Assembly (NCBI GenBank): GCA_958510875.1
Contig: OY294068.1
Span: 196,626,315 to 196,690,314 of the forward strand
DNA: 64,000 bases
Reading direction: 5' to 3'
Origin: Endomychus coccineus
Taxonomy: Eukaryota; Arthropoda; Insecta; Coleoptera; Endomychidae
Shown: positions 34,926-47,271 of the stretch, piece after piece
Layout: the number at the start of each line of letters is the position of its first letter
Position numbering within the stretch: position 1 is the stretch's first letter
Position numbers and translations under genes: made by a program
The notes under the pieces: model-generated
Told to the model about the DNA's origin: nothing
Database searches by the model: none
What the model saw: only the letters and a program-made list of their open reading frames with translations

Positions 34926-37900
34926 TTATTTTATCAAGGATGCCGATAGTGTTGCATCTACATTGATACTTACATGCAAAGTTATGAGCGGCTTCTCTTC
35001 CTCAGCTGTCGATTCGTGGCCTTCCAATGAGTCGGTGGGGTCAAACACTATTGTGTCTGATTCTTCTATCTGACTATTCGATGACCTTAAACTTGACTCT
35101 GGTGCTCGAGCGGTGCTTTCCTCTGACACTGTCTCCTCTTCCAGCAACATCTCTTCTTCCGACTCGCCCTCCAAAGACATATCCCAACTCGACAAGCTAA
35201 ACACACTGTCTGCTTTGGTAATTTCGATAAATGGTTCTCGCATATCTTTCCAACGTAAGAGTTTGTTCAAACTTTCGTCAGCGTTCAAGCTTGTATCATC
35301 ACAATTTGTGATCAGTTCGATAAAATGTTTCAGCAAATCGATACCTCAGGGAAAGGTAAATATATAATCGTCTCCCAACGGTGGAAAAGGTTTGTGCGAA
35401 AAATGATAACAATTGAATTCTACGTTGCGGAAAGTGACAATGATGGCTATTATTTAGATACCTACCTATTGAGATTGCAGTAAAGTTTCTGGTATTTTCC
35501 GCTTCGAAAATGTGATTTCCTTTGTTGAACAATCGCAAGGCGTACTTTAACAATGGCGTCGACTTCATCGGCATCCCTTCTCGCAGGTAATATTCGCCCA
35601 AATTTTTGTACGACTGAGCGACGTAGTAATTTAGACCATGCTCTTTTCCGTATTCTCTTAATTCCTTGAGCAAATCCAAAGCGGAACTCAATAGACCGTG
35701 CCTAAAATATCGATTCTTTATTATAATTGAATTATAGAATCAGAACGTGATGAAAATTCATTTTAAAATAAAAAAGTTCACCCGAGAAATAGAAAACAAC
35801 TATTTTCTGAACTTTTTAGATTTAACCCTTTCAACAAAAATAAAATATAATGCATTATGTTTCATTTGCTTATTGTGTTGCAATACAACTAGCTGATTCT
35901 GAAATCTAAAAAGCTGCTCAAACTAAAGAGTTTCTATGTCAGAATTGAAATATAAATGAATATATGAATATATTCATTTATTTCTTGTTGCATTTTTACG
36001 ACTTTATGTCTCGGTATCTAAACAAACCAAAAGTTGTAGGAAATTGTATGCTCTACGAAACCTGACTTAATAGTTACGATCGCAATTCCTTTCTTTGCGC
36101 TTATTGCACTATGGACTAATAATAAGCAAGAAATCAATTATCTAGTTCTAGCTGACTCTGATAAAGTTCTGGCATCATTCTCCCGTCAAAGTGGACATAT
36201 TATTATCTCGTATACTCACTTCAATGACGCTACTGCCAGATGAACGAGAACCTCGCATTTCCATTTCGGATCTTCGTGTCGTATTTGGACGGCCAAAGCT
36301 CTTCGGAAGGATAGAATCGCACTACTAGTGTCATACATCAACATTTCACATTCTCCCTTCAGAATGTGCGCCTCCGTTTCGCCAATGTACTCGCATCCTT
36401 TTTTTATATGAACAAAATGAACGTTAGCATCATTATACGTTTTCTGGAGAAACGTAGAATTTTTTTAGAAGAATCTACTCTCGTCATATTATTATTATTA
36501 TTTCAGATCGTTCTAGATTTTTCAATTTCTATATGAAAATAAGATACATTATTCATATGAATATGAATAATGCTATTTTTTTGGGATTGTAGGCCGTGTG
36601 GGGGTTGAGAGAAGCTTAAGCGGTACGCGATGCCAGCGCACAGAGTGGCAAGAAGAGAATGTAAACCTTCCATCCTCTTGCATGAAAACAAATGAGCAAT
36701 AATTTCGGATACGGAAGTTATATTTTCAAAATTCTTATAGGAAATAAGTTTTGCTATGAAAAATATTTGTTCAGTGCGAAAAAGAAAATATGCTCTAGGT
36801 GACAATTGTCAGTGAGGTTGTTGCTGTTGTTACCTCAACCAATACCAATGTATTGCTATTGTTCAGTGTTAGGGTTATTTCATAATTCACCAACAAAGTT
36901 GATGTATAACAACTTTTTATATAGAGTAATAGTGAAAATAATTCTAACCAAAAGTTGTATGTCGCAAAATGCACTAGTTCAATATTACCATCAATTGCAG
37001 CTTTTCTTGCTGCCGAACAGAGCTTGATCGCCCGAAATGGGTCAGTTTTCATTATGTTTTTGGCTTGTTTCACCAACACCTTGTACAATAAGATGGATAC
37101 TTCCGAATAAATGGTGCCTTGGTGTTTTGTATTGAATATATGTCTGACGTTCCAGGACATCCCTGCCGACAGATTTCTAGCGATATTCAATTCTATTAAG
37201 GCGGCATCTGTGTCCGTCACTGAAACAAAAGAAATGAACGGCAATCATTGGTCTGTCCGCAGCCTACGAGAATGGAAGGCTGTTACCTTGGTTTGTTGAC
37301 GTCTAAAACATACGATCGAATCGGGCTGACCGAACCGCATGCATCGAGCGAAACTTATTCCAGTCAGTGGAGAATTTCATGTGAGTCAGTCGGTCGGTGA
37401 ATATATTCGTGCTAATTACAGTAAGAACAAAGACCTAATTGCATTAATTTGCGCTATAAATCATTATACAAGTAGTTTACGAATTGTGGGTAAAGTGATA
37501 CTGTTGTTATTTCCAATGTTGTTGTTAGGTTAGTCATGTTACACGCGAGCTTAGGTTGCCCATGTTGAGTTATGAGAAGTTAATTTGGAAGATGGCAAAG
37601 ATATTGTTTTTTCATCAGTTACATTCGCTTTTCTACAAGGCGAGAGCTTGAAACAATGATTTGTGATCGATTGATCATGTGGCTTCCCTCATTTTTGTTA
37701 GCAAACTAGCTTTCGGAAAGTCCACGGATCAAATTTATTTGATAGTAGGAGCAGAAAATATATAGGAAAATGAAGTTATAAGTAAAAAAAAATGTTAAGA
37801 CAAGCTTTTATTCTAAAGTGTAGTAAAAAGAAATAAAAAGACATGGTCTCTTAGAGGCCATATTGAATTTTTGTATTTTGACTAAAATATACTGATCTCC

Positions 37901-40382
37901 GACCCCAAAAACTCCAAATACCAATGTTGAAAGGAATTACCTTGTTCGAGGAGGAATTTCCCAAAGGCATATCTACAGGCAGCGAGAGATTGTCCACCAT
38001 CTTTAGCAAAGTCAAGGCTAACTGCAATGCTCTGCTCCATCATCTGATGACCTATCCACCACCAATGTTCTTCGCCAAAGGCAAATTCTACAGCTAATTT
38101 TAACAATTCTTGTATTTCCAAGCTATAATTACCTGGAAAATATTTTCCACGTTTACTGAAAAATTGCCTAGTTGCATTTATTGTTAATTATTAAAATGTT
38201 AGGACCCAGACTTCTTGATTTTCAGAGAGAAACCAGACCGTGAACGAAACAGCTCCTACCTTATTAAATATTAATTTTAGGAACCAATTCGCAATAGTTA
38301 TGAGCTTCCATGGAAGATTGGCAAGTACTTACTATCGTACCAGGTAAGATCATTTTCCTTTCATATAATTCTTAAGTAGGTTTTGGTTTCCTATGTTCAT
38401 AGGGAAAAATTAGCCTTAAATAATTGCGACTTCTGAGAAAACTGTTTTGAATCGAAAGAACTGTTCCTATCGTGGATAGTTATTTCATTTGAGACTGGGT
38501 CCTCGATCGATTTGTAAAACTGAAAAATGATTACCGGCGTTATGCGCATCTTCTGCGCTTATCAAACTGTTGCGCAGCTCTTCCAAAACTGGAATATTGA
38601 GCATCAAACGGGGCATACTCCATACATGTGTGTCGGGTCCAAAGCTGTTACGCAGACATTCCTGAAATTCAACTAGCTGTTTCATATATTCCGAAGCACT
38701 GGGGAAACCGTCTTGTTCTACAGCTCGTATCAAAGCTAGATGGGGCGGCAATCTGTATCTATGGAGAAACAACAAAATTGAAATATCTGGCTGACAAGAA
38801 ATAACGTATAATAGTATTTCAAGCAATTCCTGAACGGTCCATTCAAACAAATTTCAAAACAGATAAAGGATCACATCCAGTTCAAAGATCCATCGACTAT
38901 ACCAATACCCTCTATAATACAAGACCTAGGCGCTCAATGCCAGAGGCTATGTTGCAATTGGTCATCCGTAAAATACACCACAATGCTGCAGTACCGACAG
39001 TAAAATAACAGTTTTATTTATTCTTTAGGACATAAATAAGAACCTCCTGTTTAAACGGGATAGCAAGACGTGACCTGAGTCCTTAGTTGCACCCTTTTCT
39101 TATGGTAGCGCAGTGGTAGGAGAATTCATCTTCTAATCAATGTAGCTTTCGGTCGCGGATTTTAATCTCAGCGACAGTGGACATTTTCCGATAGCCCGAG
39201 AATGTGGTGAAGCAAGATGCAATGGGCCGCTAGGGCTAAGTGTCATCGAGATTGCCCTGGTTGCAGAATCGAGCCTAGCACACAAGGTGCAGTGTTTAGT
39301 GGGTATATCTGAGGTGATTAAGTTCGAAGTCAGGAACTCCCACACTACCTTGTGGGATGTTACAGGACCATAAGGTGCCTATAAAGGGTTTCAAGCACCT
39401 CACAAATAAAAAAACGTAAATAAAAATGCTGTTGTTGCAAGTAACGTATTATTGCAAGAGGTACCACCAACAATAGTTCCGGCTTTATAATCCAAGAATG
39501 ACTTAATGTGGATCCCATCAAATAAAAGTATGATATTCAATTTTAGTTAAAAATGTTAATTGATTTTGGGCGTACGTAAGGAATATTTGTCTTCCTTCAA
39601 CTACTGGATCGCTTAAGTATAAATTAGTCACTGTGTTTATAGTTGTTGGATGCGGCAAAATTAATATATTTCAACATCTTAAAAACCTATTTGTATATGG
39701 ACTAATTTATTGTATGTAAAAGTGTGGATAAAGTCATTGTATTTGCAGAATATCTGCATTGTAATCTGCAACATAAACATTCTCTTAGGAACTCATTTTG
39801 TAACGCACTTTATCCAGTCACTGTTCTGAACTGTCTACTTCAAGTCTTTTGTTGAAGATGTCACGTTTGTAGTTCAGGCCTTGTATTATAAGGGTATTCA
39901 CAATACTCGGTTACTTTCGGCTGGTTATCTTCGTGCTAAGCTATCATTTGAGCAATAGTTATTAGGGTATGTTAGTTATCTATGGTTATTTTCTAGTTGT
40001 CCGCGGATTAATTGATTCACACATCCAGCTTAAAGGGACAAACGTTTCAAGGCCATTGAAACTAATGGCGAAAGATCAAAGCAGCCGCTTGAAGTTTCGT
40101 TTCTTAAGGTTTACTTATTCTTTGCTACTATATAGTACAAAGTCGTGTGCGATGAAATTACTAAGGCAAATTTACTGATTGATGATTGGCAATGCTGGAA
40201 CAGTTGAAAATAATGGAACTATAGGAAATAAACATGACTTACCTTATAACTTGTTCTCTACTTAAAATAGGTAATGCCGCCCTCATTTGAAGTTTTCTAT
40301 TTTGTCTTTCAATCTTTAGCATCTGGTCTCGTTTAACGGACGATATATTAAGAAATTTACATGCTTTGTTTTCCTGCAACAT
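34926..40382 (-). CDS. Ttc29: TTC29-like TPR protein, copy A
   Basis: Coding exons (minus): 40243-40382, 38535-38758, 37941-38132, 36989-37219, 36220-36397, 35466-35701, 34926-35344; 1620 nt, 539 aa, all in frame. TTC29 is a tetratricopeptide protein of the sperm and ciliary axoneme. Family cues: RYRLP and YMKQLVEFQ near the start; an EHWWWIGHQMMEQ helix pair; TPR-like helices EYIGETEAHILKGECEM and YKNLGEYYLREG; then near the C-terminus the ELITNCDDTSLN...LLRWKDMRE segment, which corresponds to the 'tSLnyLLsWKesR' signature I know from vertebrate TTC29. The tail is long and acidic (DMSLEGESEEEMLLEEE). Copy B downstream on the sequence shares exon sizes and phases. TTC29 identity is by motif memory; a sibling TPR family is the main alternative. 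Confidence 0.85.
39101..39418 (+). mobile_element. tRNA-derived SINE, copy 2 (in TTC29-A intron 1)
   Basis: The head tatggtagcgcagtggtagg is the A-box region; a decayed B box reads gcggattttaatctc. The body matches the SINE at 16.0 kb (cccgagaa.gtggtgaagcaa; ccataaggtg). It has an extra internal segment (ccgctagggctaagtgtcat and following) absent from copy 1. Ends in an A-rich tail. Inserted antisense to the gene. Confidence 0.8.
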
Positions 40383-40739
40383 TTCTTCTTCTTAAATGAA
40401 GTCTTTGATATTATAATGACATTGATTATTCTATAATTCTTTTTTGTTCAAGCTCAATTCAAATAACAGGGAACTGTGATTATAAAATTGTTTTGTAGTA
40501 CTTATCACAGATCCTGTTCATAGAATATAATATGTATAAAAAGGCAATACCGACATCGTCCAGAAAATTATATTTTACGTATTATTATTTATATATTTAT
40601 TTATTTAATCTTACACTGATCAACAGGTATAAAATCAATTAAAGATCAGGTAAATGCATAAGAAAATTAATATATTAACAATTATTATCTAAATTAAATC
40701 TAAATAACCTAAATTATATTCTATTCCGAGACGAGACAA

Positions 40740-41940
40740 AATCAAATAAAAAAGAAAAAATAGCCAAAAATACTTGACACAGGAATGTACAAAGAGACAA
40801 AGAAAGAAAGAGCTGAAAAGTATGAATATTGTTTCATCGCAGTAGGCGATGGTGTTATAGGCATGGCAGGTGCAAAATAATGGAGATAATTTAAGAAAGT
40901 TAGTATATTACGAGTTTGGAGGTAGAAAGTATTTACATACCGTGACTTCAGCCGAGGAACTAAGAAATTGACTCTTTCCAGCAGCATGGGGCAGTCAATT
41001 AGGTTATTGAACAACTTGTACAAACTGGCCTGGAGTACATAGTTATTTCTGCGAGAAAGGGATGACATATTGAATCTATCTAACAGGAAAAAATTAGGAA
41101 TGCCCCTGATATCATAAAAACCGTCTATCCTGAAGGACAGGTAGCAGGTACTGAACAGATTCCAGGGTATCTCTATGAACGGCATAACCAGGGAACCAAA
41201 TCACAGATGCATACTCAAGCCGCCATAGCACAAATGTTACGAACAACAATTTGAGCGTGTGTATGTCTGAAAAATCACGACAGCTTCGCACAATAAACCC
41301 AAGTAGTCTGTTAGCAGCCTTCATCACAGACTCCAAATAAGAAATGAAGGATAGTTTGGGATCGAAAATTACGCCGAGATCTTTATAGGTTGCTGGTCTC
41401 TTAAGGATAGTACCGTCTACGTTGTAATCAAATATAGTTGGTCTTATTTGTGTAAGACATAACGCAGCACTTGTTAACATTAAGAGACAGCTTGTTCGCT
41501 GAACACCATACAACCATCATATCAAGACTTCTCTGAAGTAGATAACAATCAAATGTGGATTTGATGACAAACAAGATTTTAAAATCATCGGCATATTAAA
41601 GACAGAGTACACTTAGACCTATTGAAATATCATTGACAAAGATGATAAAAAATAGTTGTCCCAAAATTGATCCTTGAGGGACTCCTGCAGAAGCAAGATA
41701 TTCAACCGATCTCTGCCAATTTACCGCGACAAATTGCCGTCTATCGCTAAGATATGAGGCGATGAAAGAGTTCCACAGAGAAAACAATTCCATCAAGTTT
41801 ACTTAGCAGAAGTCTGTGGTCAAGCCTGTCGAAAGCCTTGGATAGAGCGGTATATGACATCGACTTGGAAGCCGGAATCCATATTTTCAGCGATGTATTG
41901 TGCCAGGTTGGTGGATTATAATAGGACCTCAATAGTTATG
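40740..41940 (-). mobile_element. Non-LTR retrotransposon RT fragment between TTC29 copies
   Basis: Minus-strand frames in order: ALSKAFDRLDHRLLLSKL (motif A), SYLSDRRQFV, AGVPQGSILGQLFFIIFVND (motif B), a frameshifted YADDF (motif C, near 41590), KDLGVIFDPKLSF, LGFIVRSCRDF, and a C-terminal part to 40742. Jockey-like. Frameshifts at motif C and elsewhere make it inactive. It lies in the 1.7-kb spacer between the tandem TTC29 genes. Confidence 0.8.
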
Positions 41941-42127
41941 CAGCATCATTGTAATAGATATAGGCATTTATATCTAAGTCTTATTAGAAATAATATTGTG
42001 TATAGGAAGTTTCCGCCATATTAACTTGTTATACCACAGAATAACCAGATGATCGTAGAAATTACTAGTGGAATATAGAGCAATAAATCGTTCAAAATAA
42101 TTTTATTTCACTTAAAATTTATTCACA

Positions 42128-45100
42128 TTACATACTACTATCATCATCTGTAGCAGCTGATGGCGTGGGAACATGGTATTGCACATCCTCACTATGAGAT
42201 GAAATAGTGGTAGAAATTGTATCAACTAAAGACGGGTTGTCGGCTAACTGGTCGGATGCAAGAGATTCAAAATCAAACATTATTTGACTACCACCCTTCG
42301 ACTTTCCACCTTGCTCTTCTGTCACAGAGGTAAACAATTCCCTTTTAAATTCTACTTTTTCATCATCACCAATTGCGGCACGGTCTGTTGTTTCCCAAAA
42401 TACCTCTCTGTGATCTTTCCATTCAATCAACTTCATCATATCGCTGAAACATTGACCACTGTCCAATACTAAACACTCATATTCCTTCATCAGTTCAATT
42501 CCTGTGAAATTGGAAAACTAATTGATCATCATCACATTGAAGTACGAACAATTTGAAAACAATTTAGCAACAACACATGGTTAGTTTGAATTTACATCAA
42601 CGGATTTTCAAATAGAATCGTTTTGTATGTAGAATTATGTCTTACCTATTGAAATCGCCGCGAGTTGTCTGGTTGCTTCTCTTTCTGGAGCATTGTCTTG
42701 TTCGTAAAACAATTTCAGTGCAATTATCAACAGAGGCGTTGAACTCGATGGAGTCCCAGCATTCAGATAATATTCTCCCAAATATTTGAACGCCTTAGCT
42801 ACGTAAGTCGGCCGGTCATTTTTCTCTGCGTAATCTCTAAGCAGTTGTAATTGTTCTAAAGCTTCGTTCAACATACCCTTCCTAAAAACAAAATACAGAA
42901 CACCACGATGGCTTTCGGACATTTTAAATACACATCCTTCATATTTTACCTTAGATAGGCCACAGCTAAATGAACTCGAACTTCGCACAGCTCATCCACC
43001 GTTTCGTGTTCTTCTTGGATCTTCAGGGCTTTCTTGAAGGTTAAAATGGCAGCAGCTACATTATTCAAAGACATTTCACATTCGCCTTTTGCGAGGATCG
43101 CGCGAGTCTCGCCTATCCTGTAGCAACCTGAGAACATGAAATTCAGTAAAGCGAGTATTTTTCATTTTATAATGTTCCTTTTCAACCAAACTTCTCAATT
43201 CTCGGCGATCAAGTTGTTTGATTCATTAGCTGACGTACTAACCGATAGTACACCTAAAACCAGTATATCGCGTATTGAGTATATTTAATTATGTGACTTA
43301 ACCCACTATTCTATATTCCGAATCACCTTAGAACACGAGAAACTGAGAAGCTTGAATGGGGAAAACTAAAGAGTCACCATTCATAGCGCGCCTCCTTGAT
43401 AATTCGCAACATCTCAAAGCATTAGTCATATCTGTCCTCATAAGACTTCTAGCTTCGGCCAATAATATTTCATGGAGAAGTATTGATACTTCTGAGAATA
43501 CAGTAGCTGAAACTTCTGGAAATACCACCTTCACGTTCCAAGACATTCCAACAGATATTTTACGAGCTATATTCAAGTGAATTGTACCATTTTCCACGTC
43601 TGACACTGAAAAATACTTGCTGATTAATGTCTTGAATCAATAAGTATCAATTTCCTTTAGTTTCAGTTGTTTTGCTTGTTAAACTAAGGCACTATAGGTA
43701 TTTAAGTATAATTAATTTTTCGCTTACCCTGTTTGTTAACGTTATATTTACGACCTTTTGTTGGATTTGTTATGGGAATGAAAGATAGAATAACACAAGA
43801 CCTGTTGGAAATCATTATTTAGCAATATTTCATCAAGGAAATGAGGCCAACTAGTATCATGTTCATGAACAGTACCTACGATACAAAAATATTTTGCTGT
43901 TTTTCCAAAACAGGACAAAAATGTCAGGATATTCTAAGGCAGAATATAATAATATTAATAAATTGGTGTTAATATTAATACGTTGGTGTTACCCAAATAT
44001 TAGTTGAATTTAATGATTTTCAAGTGATTATGAGAATCGAACTCCACCGACTCAGATATGCACACGTGTGTAAGCGTATAGACTGCCTGACGCCTGACCC
44101 GAGTGCCGCAGTTGCGCACTCAGCAGTATACATAATACCTAATATATATAGCTACAGCGTGACGGAATGTGACGGACTCATGGTTTTACCCATCATCTGA
44201 AATAGCCCAACGCGCCTAAAGAAGTTTTCACTTCAAAAATCTTTTGCCAAACATAAAACCAAACTTATCTTTCACAATACTGCTGCATTTTAAAAACCCA
44301 TTGTCTCCTCTTTTGGGAAATCTCAATGTCCGATTCTCATTGCATTCGATTTGAACACCGAATTCAGACATTACTTAGCTAATATTTAAATTTTGGATAT
44401 CCGACACTATAAACAAACTAATCTAAATAATGATTTCCAACACGTTTTGTGCTATTCTAAGTTTTCATTCCCATGAAAAATTCAACAAAATGACGTTAAT
44501 ATAATATAAAACGTTGTCAAATAGGGTGGCAGATGATTTTGGTAACCGACTGGCGGATGAGTATAACTATCTTTCAAGTCCTTTAGTTAAACTAGAGTAC
44601 TTCAGTTAAAACCATATGTGCCAAGAGACGTTAGGTGATAGGAATAAGATTAATCCTTACTATTTTCTAACAAGAATTTTCCGTATAAGTATCTAGATAA
44701 AGCATGTCGTTTTCCCATATCTTTCTCGTAGTTGCAACTTGCCTCCACACATTGATGCAGCAACTGATTACCTAACCACCACCAATCGTCGGAACCAAAT
44801 CCGTATTCGACCCCGAGCTTCATTAGTTCATCTACCTCTTCACCTATTCGAGCTGGAATACTTTTTATTAGCAGTACCAATCTATGGAAATCACTAAAAC
44901 GTTTGATTGTAATTGTGCTAAACGGCGAGCTAGCGATCAAATTTTTTGCAAATTTAAATACCGAAAGAAAGGTGTCTTACTTTTCTGACACGATGAAGAA
45001 TGTCACGAATAAACCACATTGGATTCAGACTTTCATAAGAGATTTCCGATTTAATTTCTTCTTAACGAATTGAACCGTTACCTGAATCAATAGTTAAGGT

Positions 45101-45760
45101 ACCTCAATAATTGCGTATTGAACATGATTCGTCATCAAAAAGCGTATGTTCTAAAGTTAACACCTGCTGTATGGGCATCTTCGGCTTTCTGCAGACAGAC
45201 CTGTAATTTTTCTAAGATATTCGGGCATTTTATCAACTCGGGTCTCAACCAAATGATCGTGTCCGGCCCTGATGCATTACGCATAGACTGCTGATAGTCA
45301 ACTAGCTGCGTCATGTAATCAGCGGTACTTGGATGACCGCTGATCTCCAATTTGCGTATTATGGCTTCATATAGAGGCAAGCGATATCTACAATAAAACA
45401 ATGTTTCAAGATATATTATATATTTCGGTCTCACGACCATCAACAGAACACGTATCATAAAATAATCACTGTCTAAAACGGGATTTCTTAAAACATTGCA
45501 TCAAACATTGAGCCCAAAAATTTACTATTGATGAACTTTTGAAAATAAACTTAAAGCATAGTGGGATTCTAGTAAAAGGCAGTGAAGTGGCTGTAGGCCC
45601 ATCCACTTATCAAATGTCTCTATTTCAATGGAAAAACTTACCGTATAATATCTTCCCGTGTTAATACCGGTAACTCTTCTAATAGCTGCTGAAATTTCTT
45701 TTTTTTCTCTAACTTCCTGGCCTGTTCTAGTTTTAGCGGAGAAAAAGCTGTTTTACCCAT
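42128..45760 (-). CDS. Ttc29: TTC29-like TPR protein, copy B
   Basis: Coding exons (minus): 45642-45760, 45164-45387, 44661-44852, 43378-43605, 42950-43127, 42646-42881, 42128-42501; 1551 nt, 516 aa. Exons 2, 3, 5 and 6 have exactly the lengths of copy A (224, 192, 178, 236 nt) and all six introns sit at the same phases. Conserved blocks: RYRLPLYEAIIR, YMTQLVDYQQSMRN, DDWWWLGNQLLHQC, GCYRIGETRAILAKGECEM, FKYLGEYYLNAGTP, ending in the diagnostic MMKLIEWKDHREVF. The acidic tail is shorter than in copy A. The second donor is a weak GTGTTA. A minus-strand AATAAA lies about 20 bp past the stop. Probable role: sperm flagellar assembly, by family. Copies A and B differ substantially in protein sequence, so the duplication is not recent. 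Confidence 0.85.
45420..45446 (-). repeat. Fossil of foldback hammerhead core (TTC29-B intron 1)
   Basis: The minus strand reads CTGTTGA, T, GGTC-GTGA-GACC, GAAA, identical in stem II to the 10-kb foldback copies. The core base A6 is changed to T and no stem I is left, so it should be inactive. Confidence 0.5.
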
Positions 45761-47271
45761 TTTAATTTGAAAAAAACACAAAACCCGTGGAAAAACGTCT
45801 GTATTATGGGAGAAAAACTACATAACACCTATTCCTAACTGAAGTGAGAAATAATTGACTCATAAGACGTCACATTTACATTGATGCAAAAGCTACTAAT
45901 CAGATTTTGTGTTGGAATTCTATCTCTGTAATATAATGCACATAAAACATGCCCTGACTGATTAATCATGAAATCTCTGGATTCCGGAACTATTAAGGCA
46001 ACATATTTGACATTTGATAGGTAGGTACCCGTTCAACGTAAAAGCTCTAGATAAAACTGGATTATTTGAAATTCGTTCCCTAAGAAGTGAAAAAGAATCA
46101 ATATTTTTTGACATTTTGACAGTTGATTTCATCACGAAACGGTTACATAACAGACAGGTCATATAGATTAATGCCTCATCACAGCTCAGACCTTCAATGA
46201 ATTGTTCGGAGGCTCAGACTACATGTGACAGAGCACAGATAACCCTATAACAAGACTTCAGATAACGTTTACTTGACAGACCACTGATACATTGACAATC
46301 GCACAACGTCTGTGACAGACCGTCATAGATATATCATAACATAGATATCCCTGTCAATTCAAATAGACTTTCACGTGGCGTAGAGTATAATTTGACGTCT
46401 TTACACGCCTTTAGCGGTTTTTAATCATTCGCAATATGCATTTAAGTCTAGAAACTAGAGGAATGACATTGCGGTGGCGAAGCCGACGCCTTTTCCTGTG
46501 CCTACGGATGTAAGCCATTCGGGTACAACAGCTAATTATTTTAGTTTGATAATGATGGGATCAGCTTTGAAACTTCAGTCACTAAAGTGTTGGTAAAAAC
46601 GAAGACAAGTGCCTTCAAAAAACGGATGAAGGAAGTTTCATTAATAATAAATCTGATCCAAACTTTTCAGAACATTAAATTATGGAAAACCACAACTTTA
46701 TAGTGATATTTTTTAAATACCACTTTCAGAATGAAAGTAATAAATTTGCTGGAATCTTTAGAAATTAATAAATATGAGAAGTTGCTACCAGTTTATCGTT
46801 TAATCAATTAGATAAAATTCAACTAATCATCTATCCCAAGATTATCATTATGTATATTAGGTTAGATCTTTTGGAATAAGTAAGTACTTTGTAATATTTG
46901 TTTAACGGAGCTGTGGTGTTAGCTAAACTATAGTTACAATTAGTTATTAAATTAGTAAAACTCGAACATTTAATAGTTATTTTATTCAAGAGACCAAACA
47001 AGGTAATATATTTGAACCTAAAAAGTGCTTGATCGAAACCTCTTGGGAAACACACATGGCCAGATTCTGTATTTAAATTTTAACTGTCTCGATGGTCATT
47101 GAGAATACAAACACGAACGTAAAAAAAAACATGTAAGTATGTATTTAAACAAAATTCGCAATTAAATATCCTATCTAAAAGTGTAATAAACTATAAATAA
47201 AACTATCAACTAATTTTAATAATATAATACAATTAAAATTAAATATCACTCTTGTGTTTTTTGAGATTAAG
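45761..47271. other. Spacer between TTC29-B and CYP4G
   Basis: Upstream region of TTC29-B and 3' flank of CYP4G. I saw no X-box, gene or clear repeat. Confidence 0.4.
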
